Assembly (NCBI GenBank): GCA_003260075.1
Contig: QLIY01000567.1
Coordinates: 13,148-77,147 of the forward strand
Reading direction: 5' to 3'
From: Phallusia mammillata
Lineage: Eukaryota; Chordata; Ascidiacea; Phlebobranchia; Ascidiidae
DNA length: 64,000 nucleotides
A model generated the notes under the pieces. It had not been told where the DNA came from. It ran no database searches and saw only the letters and a program-made list of their open reading frames with translations. How positions within the stretch are numbered: the first letter of the stretch is position 1; every line of letters begins with the position of its first letter. Shown piece after piece: positions 22,201 to 35,200 of the stretch. The position numbers and the translations under genes were made by a program.

Positions 22201-25200
22201 GATAGTGTTATATAACTTTGTTTTAAAGCCAACATTTCTTACCTCGCCGATTGGACCAGCTTCGCCTTCTTCACCCTGAAACACAATTTCGTAAATGTTG
22301 TGCTCATGTAAACACTAAAGTTCAAACTCTAGAGCAGTGGTAGGCCTACTGCAAAGTTGTTGGTACCTATTGCAAAGTTGTTGGCTGTAAAACTGGGGTT
22401 TCCACTGTTGATATCCGCAAAATTACTCAATAAAGCTTTTGTGACGTTTATGATTGTTTTGTCATAAACTGCGTCTAGCATTCAACAAAGTTATTCTTTG
22501 CTTTTGAGATCAGATTCCTACTGGCAGCTAAACAACAGCAAACATCCCACTAACATTGACTTTGTATGTAAATAGATTGACGTTTTGTTGTTTGAGTGGA
22601 GTTGATTGCCGTTTGGTTGTAATCTTTCGTCCTTAATATATAGGCTATGACTAAACCTTGCATTATGTTGCGCAACGACAACGTTGGTGAACAAAAAGCA
22701 TACAAATATCTGTTGCATTCACTACGATCTTTTGTTGCCGGTCCGTGGAAATTTTTTAGGTTTTTACCGGTCCAGTGGCGTAAAAAGGTTGGGAACCAAT
22801 GCTCTAGAGCAGTTCTCTTCAACCTTTTTTGGTTTGGTGAACCCCTTAAAGTTGTTGTGCCGGACTCATGCATCCTGTTTACTCAAAAAAGGTAAACTAA
22901 GATAAAAAGCGATGGGAAAAAATCATTATGCATATCATCATGTCAATTAATCCGAGCGGAGCTGCCGAAGTTTTACACACTGTCGATGAGATTATGGCTG
23001 ACGTAAATTAACGTCAATCCGCACTCTGCGCAAAACGTCGTTTGACGGGGGGGGGGTAAAAGGTAAACTGAGATAAAAAGCGATGGGAAAAATCGTTATG
23101 CATATCATCATGTCAATTAATCCGAGCGGAGCTGCCGAAGTTTGACACACTGTCGATGAGATTATGGATGACGTAAATTAACGTCAATCCGCACTCTGCG
23201 CAAAACGTCGTTTGACGTAGATGTACGTCAACCGCACTGAAAGTGTTAGACATCAACATTTTTTTAAAAAAAATACGGAGGTTCATTTACACATCAGTTG
23301 AAACCTACATCTTTTTTCGGGGGGGGGGTTTAAATACGGAGGTTCATTTACACATCAGTTGAAACCTACATCTTTTTTCTAATATCCTGTAAGTCAAATA
23401 TATAGATGGTTCATTAAAAGTTTGTACTTGACACGTTTTATTCGAATACAATTCGAATTGCCGAACTTTAAAAAGTGCGTAGAATTCATTAATACGAATA
23501 CATGCCTTGGTTTAATCGAATTACTTGTCGTTGTAGTTTGGTCAACAATTCATGAATACAAATACTTGACTCGTTTTATTCGAATACCATTCGAATTGCT
23601 GTCACTCAAAAATTACCAAAGTATTCATGAATTCGAATACAGTCATGCAGGTATTCGTAAAGTATTCGAATACAGGACGCGTGTATTCGACCCCATGTCT
23701 GCTCCCCATACACATTTTGGTGCACCCTAGGCTGCACCGTGCACACCGGTTGAATAACACTGCTCTAGAGTTTGAACTTTAAGATTAATTTAAATCAAGG
23801 TAAAGAGCAATGAGTCTTATGTACGTAGATTTAAGTTTAGAAAACTTTTGTATTTTTTATCTACTGTTTTGGCGCTTTCACTGTGGTTATTTAAATAGAA
23901 TTCCAAATCTTGTATTTACGCGGAAAAGGTGTTTTTTTGAAAACAAAAACAAAATTAATCATTTAAATGTCGTCTACAAATCTGTACTCTTTAGGGTTGT
24001 GAAGTGTTTTTACTGCCTATATATGTACTCACCACAAATGTGCGTCGACATTGGGGGGGGGGGTTATTTAAATGTCGTCTACAAATCTGTACTGTTTTTA
24101 TGTTTTTACTGCCTATATATGTACTCACCACAAATGTGCGTCGACATTAGGTTGCACACGGACTTTTTGAAACGCGTACATAGTTTTACACACTACAGCA
24201 GGGTTGGGCAACCTTTTTTACTGTGGGGCCAATTACAATTGTCAAAAATAGATCGCGGGCCGCACCTGTGTATAACATAAGGTGATTTTACTTCGTTGCT
24301 TACCAAATTTGCTTAAATATAAGTATAATTCGCATTTGATTCTAGCCACATTTTCCCAGGTCGCAGAAAACTAGCATTAGACGCATTAATCTGCTTAAAA
24401 ATATATAATAGTTCGTCTCGTTTGCCGGTACATTTGAAATCTCGGCGTCTCTGCGGGCCGCACAACCTTCAATAATTACGGGCCGCAGGTTGCCCACCCC
24501 TGCTCTATAGCAGTGNCCACCCCTGCTCTACAGATTCAAGGGAAACATTTTTTAAAGAGTTTTCTTGCCCATAATCATCGTCATCACATTATCGTATTTT
24601 ATTTTTCACCTATTTTTCCACTAGTCACGTTGCATGTTTATTTTCATGGTCTGCTTTTTGTGGAAAACGCGTGACAACCGCAAAACCGGTGCTTTCTAAT
24701 AGATATATATTTAGCTCTTCACAGTCTTACCTTGACTCCGGGCAATCCCTGTGGGCCTGTGATTCCAGTGTTGCCCTGTGACAGTACGGTTGATTGACGC
24801 ACGAAATTGAACTCAAGTTAATAACTTCAATTTAATCCACTTTTAATACGATAAATGCATTTAAGTCCGAATTAATTCATACCTTCTTGCCCACCGGACC
24901 TTCCATTCCTTTATGTCCCTAAAAACAAGAATTTGTTGCGAAATAATGACGCATGGTAACGCTATGCTAACTGTAACTGCTGTTGTTAGCAGTCAAGGCT
25001 TTTATTTAAACCTTAAAATACCTTTGGTCCCACAAAACCTGAAGGACCGGGTCTCCCTGGTCGTCCTTGAAGCCCTGAAGATCCCTTTGGGGGGGGGGAT
25101 TTTATTTAAACCTTAAAATACCTTTGGTCCCACAAAACCGGAAGGACCGGGTCTCCCTGGTCGTCCTTGAAGCCCTGAAGATCCCTTTTCACCCTATAAG

Positions 25201-28200
25201 TAAACGAGTTTAGGACACGTCATGTGAAAATGCTTGAAGTTTGCTCTATAGCGACACTATGAGACCAAAGTATATCTTACCGGTGCACCCTGGTCACCCC
25301 GTGGTCCCATATCTCCAGATGGACCGTTATCTCCCTGTAAGGCAAAAAATGGGGATTGATACATACACAAGGGTTGTTGATTGAAATGTCATTTATACTT
25401 GGCATGTATACTTAAGTTAGACACCAAAATCAGAATGCATTGGCAATTAGTTTACGACTAAACCTTTGCATTGCTGCTACACACCTTTCTACCAGGATTT
25501 CCTGGCCGTCCAGGTGGAGGGGGGGGGGATGGGGATTGATACATACACAAGGGTTGTTGATTGAAATGTTATTTATACTTGGCATGTATACTTAAGTTAG
25601 ACACCAAAATCAGAATGCTTTGGCAATTAGTTTACAACTGAACTTATGTGTTGCTGCTACACACCTTTCTACCAGGATTTCCTGGCCGTCCAGGTGGACC
25701 TTCTTCGCCAATAGTTCCCTGCGTTGGAAATCAAATCATGGTTAACTCCTAGACATTAAATGACATTTTCCAATGCTTGCACACCCCAAAAAAACGGTTA
25801 TGGTCAGACATTGTATGCACAATCACCTTTTTCGTTCTGGATCGGAGTTTAAAAAAGTGACAGTGTCGCTAATTAAAACGTATGAATAGTTTTACAGACA
25901 ATCAATTTTGCGTTTTTCTTGTTAACATTGTGGAAAGTGGTTGGTCGTGTAACTGTGTAAAAAAATCCGGTTGTTTGATTTGAAGCCAGGTTTTTGTCTG
26001 TATGTGTTGTATACTGTATATTCAAAGTTAGCTTTTACAGCAAATAGTTCAAAAAAAATGCGAAGGTTTATGTAGTTTTTTATACATGTGAATCAGTAAA
26101 TATACTATAGTTAACGAATTTATCAACATGCTAAAATATGTATTACCGGTTCGCCAGTCTCTCCGTTTGATCCTGGCTTTCCTCGAAGACCTGGCATGCC
26201 CTTCAATATAATTTGTCAAATCAGTATTAGTAGTTCCATTTGGCCCTCTACAATGCAAACAATTACTTACTGTTTCGCCTGGTGGACCTGCTACTCCCTT
26301 TCGTCCGGGTAAGCCCTACAAAGAAATAGTGCCTTTCTTTCTTTTTGGCTTGACCAAAAACGCCTTGGTAACCATGACAAGGCGTTTAATTTTGTCTACA
26401 TTCAGCATATAAGTAGTTTTTATCGATTTAAATAATAAGTTGGATTTGTAGAGTAAAAACATATATGTTTTTTAGCAGTGGTGGAATTCAATTTTTTTGC
26501 TAGCCGATTCTATCACACAAGGCCTATTTTTCACCCGGTTTTGTTACAAAAAGTCCATTGACAGTAACCGGTAATGCTAACCAGTTTGCTGATCTCATAA
26601 ATTTTCGTGAGACGGTTCTATAGAACCGGTGCGAACCTGCTGAATCCCACCACTGGTTTTTAGCAAGTTTCAGGCCAAATTCTTTGGTATATAGTTTTAC
26701 CGGATACTAACCTGGATTCCTGGTCTGCCGTGGTGACCACGTGGTCCACGCAGTCCCACAATCCCCTATAACAAAAGTGTGCAAAATAAATTATTCAAAC
26801 GAAATATACATGTGAAAATCTTTCAAAAGCCAATGTTGTATTTTTACCGTAGATCCTTTTTCTCCTTGTTTGCCTGGTCTGCCACCTTTGCCTGTCGCTC
26901 CCTGTCTCAATAGCAATAGTAGTTAAAAATCTTTAGTTTTGTTCGCTTATTTGTACGCTTTGTTCTTACCGGATTTCCGGCGTCTCCTTCAACCCCAGTG
27001 GTTCCCTTTTCGCCGTTGGCTCCCTTAAACAAAACGATTATCAGTTTTGATCTCATTTTCTTAGCCTATAGGCCTAAAGCTTTTACAGCAAATTTTGATG
27101 TTATTAATTTTGTAACCAACTTTAAATTGTCATTGTACCAGAGCATAAATTGTCATTGTACCAGACTATAATTTGTGCGAGTTTACAAAGGGGGGGGGGC
27201 TTATTAATTTTGTAACCAACTTTCGTTTTCAGTGTAAGTGTATAGCATAAATTGTCATTGTACCAGACTATAATTTGTGCGAGTTTACAAACAATACTTC
27301 AATAACTTCATATACATACATGTTAAAATCGTACGGCCTGGTTCATTTATGTTCAGAAATAAAACTGTGTATTTAGGTTAGCGAAGTACATATTTGTATT
27401 CAAACCGCGTTTACAAGTACTTATACAATCGCAAAGAAAAAAATAAAACTCACTCATGCATACGACTTTTTATCGTGATATTTACCTTTTCTCCAGGCGC
27501 TCCCTGTCTTCCCCGTGGACCGGCCATGCCAGGTCTTCCAGTTGGCCCAGTCATTCCATTCTGTCCCTTCGGCCCGACCGGGCCCATGTCTCCCTACATT
27601 AAAAAGGTTTGTTATACTATTATATGTTGTTTGGGTTTTCGTAATGTTCTTGTTACGCATATAGGGTAAGTAGCTGCATTGTTCAGGTGTGAGTTCGCAT
27701 TTGTTTGTCACAATACCTTTATTCCCCGCGAGCCCTTGTGTCCTCGATAGCCTTGTGGACCAGGTTCACCCTAAACACAGAATGAACATAACAGCGGTTT
27801 GTACAACTTAATAGATATAAAAACGTCAAATATCAATGAATTTTTATTTGTTTCATTAGAGTATAGATAGAGCAATTTGGGTTAACTGTTTTAGAAATCG
27901 AACATTTCTTACTTCTTACAGCTGTAGTGAATCTTAGGAACACTATACACGGACTTGAAGAGTAATTTAATCATAAATATAACTGCCAAAGAACTTGTGT
28001 ACATAGAATACATTATGCAGACGTTTCAACAATCACGGTTGTCATCATCAGGGCTGGTTGTCATTGTAATGAATATTTTTGGAAACTTCAGTTACAGTTT
28101 TCTACTTAACGCTTATATATACTTGACTTAACGTTAGATTTTCCCAACTTACCCTATCACCTTGGTGGCCCCGTGGCCCGTTCGCACCTGGAGTTCCTGG

Positions 28201-29275
28201 AAGTCCCTGTAAACATAAGTTAGTTTCTTATTTCGTAGACTCAGTTAGTAGACTCAATAAATCTGGATGCTAAAGTTCTTTCTTACCGGTTTTCCTGTGT
28301 ACCCAATCTTTCCGTCTTCTCCGGTATCTCCGTGATGTCCCTACAAACGTAAACGATGTAATACTTTGACACAATAAAATGCATGCAGAACAATGTGTAG
28401 TGTTATAAAAAAAACATTATTTATAAAGCTTAGAATACATTACAATAAAACATCCACAACTGATTCAATTAGAGCTTACACTGGTTTCTGACCTGAATTT
28501 GACTTTAAGAATATGACCGAACTGACATTTAAAGTAAAACATCTACGCATTGAGCGTCCGACTACCTGTGCCGGTTTTAATTTTAAACTAATGATATGCC
28601 TGTGGCAAAAGTCGTACACAAAACGTACCTTAGGACCACGGAATCCCCTTGGTCCTGGTGGCCCAGGTAGTTTTGGGCAGTTATCAGATGTAGGTAGACT
28701 CTGTACAGTGGGTGGTGGTGTACTGGGTTTCGGCACAACATTGATAACCGTTTCCTGGCGTGGCCTCGGTACTGTGAGTCGATTTTGCGATTCCCTGTTA
28801 TGTGGCGTTGTTCGTCTGTGGCCAGGTGGACTTCTCTCTGGTGCCACCCCGCGGTTTGAGCTGCCAGGAATTCCGTGTGGTCGGCTGACTCTGACATTGT
28901 TAGCTGTGTTTTGGTTTTCGTTTCGTGTGCTGGAAATTCCACTTGGTCTAACTATTGCTGGATTGCTATTGAATTCGCGGCGTTTGTTGGGGATGAATCT
29001 TGTTTCTGCTTGCCTCTCCGAATTCCGTCCAATATTTTGTTGTTGGATATTGTTGGATGCTTTGGACTCGCACTAAAACAACACCAAAAAATCTTACGGT
29101 TACCAAAAGTTTGATTAAAGCTAAATTAAGTTCTGAAACAGTAACGCCGTGGTGCTATTGAACCAGAGCATGTCAATTGCATTAAAAAACATTAAATTGG
29201 TGACAGAAAGCTACTTACCCTTAACAGTAGATAAAGTACAAATCCGCAAATCAACAACACCTTGTTGCAGTTCAT
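18439..29275 (-). CDS. Predicted short FACIT isoform from internal promoter
   Basis: An alternative first exon 29219-29275 encodes [19 protein letters not shown] (hydrophobic signal sequence) and ends at a perfect GTAAGT donor in phase 0. The next exon (28629-29072, CESKASNN...) starts in phase 0, so it can follow either this exon or the last TSPN exon (30054-30143). The short product, about 743 residues, would lack vWA and TSPN and keep the linker, COL2, NC2, COL1 and NC1. Vertebrate COL9A1 uses the same strategy to drop its TSPN (NC4) domain. No transcript evidence is available here. Confidence 0.55.
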
Positions 29276-32200
29276 TTTGCGATTTTATCACTGCCCTAAA
29301 AACTATTTAGAGCGCTCAGTTTGTTTTAAATCTATGCTGACCTTGTTTGCTGTTGCAAAAGATAAGTTTTATCTAAAATTTGTCATTTTTTATACACCTG
29401 TAATCTGACTACATGACTAAGTTCTAATATTTATAACAAGCAACTTTATCAATTTCCCACTGCTTGAAGTGCAAGCTTTTGCTGATTCTCATCAATGTTG
29501 TACACTTATCCGGAGCTTGGCTTTATATAGGCCAAAGTTAATGCCAATGTGTTTTACGATCCCAATGACCATGGGCTTGGTGCCAAAACCAACGCACAGT
29601 TGCGAAAAATCTTGTACCCGGTCATTTGAGGGCATTGGCCGTCGTTTGACATTACGTACCGATTGATGTTACCAATATGGTCAGGTTATAAAACTTTTTA
29701 ACATCTTTTTGTTGTTTGTTCTAATTGACTTTTTAAGTTTATGTGGATCCTTAAATGTTGTGGTTTTCATAAGAGGCTTTCTGATCTTTTGGAAACAAAG
29801 TTTGTGATAATGATTAAAAAAAGGAAAAATCTATTCTACAAAAAGGGCCAAGAACCAAAGTAACTCCAGTAAAATTCTTTGTGCTTCTCACAGCATTTTG
29901 ATATGAGCTGCAAGAGTAATGGTTGAACACCGAAGGGTAAAATTAACTGGTTTAACGACTTCGATTTCGTAATTAGGCAGGACAAGGGTTCGGTGCTTGG
30001 TAGGTCAAACTGTTTGTGTACTGGCTTTGTAATTTACCGAATTACTTTGTTACCTGCCCAGGAAGTCCACAGCAATTAAAATGCTCATCCGAATTTCCTT
30101 CGTACGTTGCATTGCACCAAATTGATAGTTCTTGTATGTCCACCTGTTACCACACATGCTCGTTAACCAACAAATTATGACATTTTTCCAGTTAAGAAGA
30201 ATAAACAGTATTGGCTTAAATGAATGCTTTTCTTTGGGGGTTTATGCAAACCGGGACTCGCTTTAATACAGATTTTTAATTGTTAAAAGGATGGGAAAAC
30301 GTATTGATTTGTTAAAAGGATGGAAAACGTATTGATGAACAATCCCCATTGACACTAAGCAACGGTATTAACCCTTTGCAACATATTTTTATAATGGACA
30401 TTTAATTCGAACGTCAGAATAACATTTTTTACAACTATATTGGCTTGTTTGTTTCTTGTCAGACATTTAATTCTTTTGCATTATTTGTGAAAAAAATTGT
30501 GAATTTGCATGCAACAAAGTGTATTAAGACGTTGACTGGAAAAGTAAAGCTTGATGTATAAGACCGTTTTCGAATACCCACCACAACGCTATCGTCGCTT
30601 CTAATATTTCTTGCCACCACAATAGGTCCGTCAGAATTGGAAAGGATTGCTGGGTATGTGAGAGTCACGTGACCGATCAGTGTGCAATCAACTGTGACAG
30701 TCGCTCTTGTTGGTGTGACGAAAAGCGTAAGTTTATGAAATCCGCTCTGAAACAGTGTGTCGACTCCTAAAGAAAAAGTTTTAGAAAGCGTTATTTTTCT
30801 GGTTGCTTGATATTACTGGGTCGTTTTTGAGTAATTTGCCATAGCTTGAGCGGGTTAGGCAATTGTCTATGCTTAAGTCGAAAAAACAACTGCAGTTTTT
30901 GTACAAGATTATGAGTAGCATTGAAAAGGTTTTTGTGTCGATTGGGGGGGGGGAAGCTTGAACGGGTTAGGCAATTGTCTATGCTTAAGTCGAAAAAACA
31001 ACTGCAATTTTTGTACAAGATTATGAGTAGCATTGAAAAGGTTTTTGTGTCGATTTTTTGTCTCAGTTCTTAGCTGACAAAGTTTAATTAAGATTAAGAC
31101 TTTTTAGGAAAACCACTGAAACATCCATTTAAATCCGATTGTTGTTTACCTTTAAACTTGTAAATTTGTTGTTGTTTGTATTTATCTTCGGCAAGAAAGT
31201 GGATCTGATTTGGCTTCTCAGAACCAATGACGCGTAACGATACAAGAGCGCCACCTGATGACCGGCGAAACTCCAATATTGACCAGTTTTCATTTGGTGT
31301 CAACTCGTTCATGCGAAACACGGTGGTGATTGCGAAGTTTTGTGGCAGATTGTTGGGAAAAAGTAAACTAAAAACATGTCACACTTTTCATTCTACTTCG
31401 TCGTATGCGAAATGGTTTAGGCTAGCTTTTCAATCAGGGGCCACATGCTCCTCAATACGGACCACTGGTTGTTTCTTTCATTAGGTGTTGCCCACAAACG
31501 GATCAGCAGCAATAGACACCTGCTAAGTTAAACACTTTCAAATGTTCAAAATGACTGCGGTATTAAATTAACAATTCTGTACTTGGTGTTGTACATAATT
31601 CTTGGCGAGTCACGAACTATTGAAGGTTGAATCACTTATTTAAACTAAACTTATGTTTCTTTCTGGGGGGGGGGACAGCAGCAATAGACACCTGCTAAGT
31701 TAAGTGTTCAAAATGACTGCGGTATTAAATTAACAATTCTGTACTTGGTATTGTACATAATTCTACTTTGGCGAGTCACGACCTATTGAAGGTTGAATCA
31801 CTTATTTAAACTAAACTTATGTTTCTTTCTACATTTGAGGTCGGCGATTGAATTTGTTTTGACCTATTGGGTTACATCAAGTTGTAGCAATTCCAAATTT
31901 TGTTGTTCAGGAAAACGAAAGACGTGTTCAGGATTAAGTCGGTTTAAGCCTTGCCTTTGAACTGATGGTTGCAACACAAGTTAGAATGTGTTGTTGTTAC
32001 AATAATTCTAAAAATGTTATATGTTCCAAGCTGAAGAAATGTGATTGTTGTGTTGAGTTTGCTTACCACTACATAATATACTTGCTAATTGGGTAATGCG
32101 GCAAAATATATTAAGACCCAAACCTTGCAGGAAATATTTGTAGTGCAGTTTGCGGTGGGGGGGGGGTCTCTAAGAAATGTACTTGTTGTATAGAGTTGGC

Positions 32201-35200
32201 TTACCACTACATAACATACTTGCTAATTGGGTAATGTGGCAAAAACTATTAAGACCCAAACCTTGCAGGAAATATTTGTAGTGCAGTTTGCGGTCCGATT
32301 TCGAACGCATTTAAATCCTTCTTGCTTCCTTTGATTGTCGAAACTCCTGACTGTTGCTTCATATTCAAAGATTTCAGGAGGTCAAACCCTGAGAATTAAG
32401 ACTTTTAACAAAGAGTTTCAATGTTATTTTTGACCAACCTGATTTCTTGTTACCTGATAGTCCTTCATTGTTGATGTTGGCATTTACACATGAACGATCT
32501 ACAGAAAAAAGACGGTTAATGCGTTAAGCGTATTAAAATGTACAGTTTTCCCCAAAATTGTTGCTAAATTGTAACCTAATCGTTACAAACCTTGCAGAAC
32601 GTTAAGTTACAATTTTACCGCAGTTTCTTCAGATGCTTAGCGATTTTGCAACACTTGTTCACAACGTGTTTGTTTTTTTGCACTTTTAGTCGTAAGATTT
32701 TTGTCGTTCAGGGGTCTCACCTGTGCAAAGGGGGGGGGGGTTTTTGCGCTTTTAGTCGTAAGATTTTTGTCGTTCAGGGGTCTCACCTGTGCAAAGCTCA
32801 TCCAGAATCTTGTAACCGACTTTGTTTAGCTCACTTAAGTGATGTACGTAGTGGACGTGAGTTTTGGTTGGTTTTGATGACAACAGCCCAAGTTCAACGC
32901 TGCGCATACTTCTACCCATCTGTCACAAGCAACAACATTTATCAAACAAAAGTCTGGATAAATTACCTTGATATTTAAACTTAAAACGCGAAATCGTACA
33001 GCAAGTCTATTTAACTTGCGAACCTTGATGCAAAACTAGGTCTCGAGCTGAGATTGTGAGCTTGGTAAACGAGACTTTGTAACTTTAAAAAGTTATTAGA
33101 TGCAAAATATTAGAGGGCACGATTGATGGATAGGGTCTAAATGCGCTGCAGGTACACCGTCATTACAAACGTGAATGGGTGCTCATCAAAGGTTGGAGCA
33201 TTGAGGGTAAAATTCGATTAGGGACACCTTTTAAGCAGCTAATTATTTTCTATTTCTACAGAAACAAGCCTTTTTCAGGCTCAAATAACACATACATATT
33301 TGTGTGAAGCACTCTTATGAATACCGGGATTTCTTGTTTACTCAAAGAATTTTTCATTAAAAAAAATCTCTTTTTTGGAATTAAGACAGCTCGTCATATC
33401 ATTTAGTACTCTGCGCGGCAGTAAGGAAAAGGTGCAGTAAGTAAGGAAATGCTTCTATTGGAGCGTACTGTCAAACTTGAGGGGCAAGTTATTCCTTAGT
33501 GGTTTTTAGATTAACAGTTGAAACGTTGGTTTATTCAAATACCATGTGTACAACTTTAATTTTAGTTTAAAAAATAGGTTCGTACGACAACTGGAAGTTT
33601 TTAGCTAAATCAGTTCTATTTAATTCAGTACGTACCCCGATAGCAAATCGTTCTACATTAAGATTCTCTAACTCTCGAATTCCATCGCGGACCTCGTCTT
33701 GTCTTGACCATTTACCGTCAGTGATAAGAATTAACATCCTTCGAACTCCGCTGCTCAAGTCTCTGGTTCCTTTCCTTTTGCTGAACCTGCGTCAAAGTTT
33801 TCGTTTTTAATTGTTGAGTTTCGTGTTTCTAGTATGACTTTTTACAACAGTGTTTCTTAACTTTTTTAAGGTTCGGTTATTTAAAAAAAAACTCAGCTGT
33901 TTATTTTCCAAGTGAGACAAAAAAGGGACGAAGCGATAAATAAACAAAAATAAAACACATTTGGTTTTGTAATTTTTTGAAATAAATCTTCTATTTTTCA
34001 GTTGTAGAGGCCCCTCTCCGCCACAACATGTGACTCTTTGCCACATCTTTGAACTTTCATATTCACTGCTTTGTTAATTAATCTTAAAAATGACTTAGAC
34101 TTGGTCAGAAAAGAAAACGCTTACATTCTTCTTGCTGCAAATTTAAGAGCACGACCAACAGCGGTTCCTTTGCCTTCGTATTTAATTCGCATGATGGCGT
34201 TTTGGAGCTCTTTCACATCGTAATGCTGGTTTAGAAAGATATGCGGCCTGATGCAGCTACTGTATTGCATCACACCCACCTATAACAATTGGATTAATTT
34301 TTCTGTATTTCCGAGTATTTTTTTCCGAGTATATACTTTATGGCTTAAGTTTAAAATTTGCTACAAATGCTTCGTGTATCTAAAGGTCTATTGATTTGTT
34401 GCGTGCAGCTGTACATAACGTATATATTCTGAATCTCTTTTCGCCAAATTGATTTAACGTTAAACTGTATTTGGGCTTTGGAACTACAGTCCGTGTTCAG
34501 GCCTGGAGGTTGGGCTTGCTTATAACTATAAGTTAATTGCACACGATGTTGAGTCAATGGAATTTTGCTGAAAGATTAGTCAAGCAATGCCATTCTGTTA
34601 GTTCAAATATTTCTTAAATGTGTAAAAGAAGGACGTAAGGAGAAAACGAAACTGTAATTCTGTTAAATATAGCCACATCACACAATCCCTTAGTCGGTTT
34701 TTGTGTTATATGGAAATAAGGTTTCGCTCACCCTCGTCTTATCCTTTCCTATATGCATTCTTCCGCTCATCTGGTTTACGAAACTCAGCATGTTCTGGAA
34801 TTTTTGCAGGGGGGGGGGTTAAAAATAGCCACATCACACAATCCCCAAGTCGGTTTCTAAGTTATATGGACACAAGATTTCGCTCACCCTTGTCTTATCC
34901 TTTCCTATATGCATCTTTCCGCTCATCTGGTTTACGAAACTCAGCATGTTCTGGAATTTTTGCAACGTCATGGTTCTACTTCCGTCCAACACAAACACCA
35001 CGTCAAGTTTTTGGTTTTGACAAAGCGCTGTTAACAATAGTAAGCTAAGTAATGGTAAGAAACACAAACTTTATGGAACTTCCAAACCTCTTGTTTTCGC
35101 GCTGTCACTGTTAGTTTCATTTGAAGACCTAAAAAGGAACAGATTTTATTTAAAACATATTTTTACTGGTTTGTGCATATTTCTTGGCGTTTACTGAAAT

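Larger units (their letters stand above)
22810..23762. mobile_element. hAT element B of a nested pair
   Basis: Starts CAGTTCTCTTCAACC and ends GGTTGAATAACACTG; flanked by CTCTAGAG at 22802-22809 and 23763-23770. The ends and interior match the 7343-7727 element. Internally disrupted by two 10-G joins (23047, 23319) with duplicated flanks, and carries a local repeat of TTTTATTCGAATAC. Confidence 0.75.

Noticed and set aside
25022..25193. Tandem duplication of collagen exons as real protein repeats (also 25486-25718 and 19721-20340)
   Set aside because: First copies are truncated at a 10-G run and share intron flanks with the second; allelic contig ends explain them.
28513..29076. 187-codon plus-strand open frame
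   Set aside because: Shadow of the minus-strand collagen linker exon, which joins in frame to its neighbours and ends in Gly-X-Y repeats.
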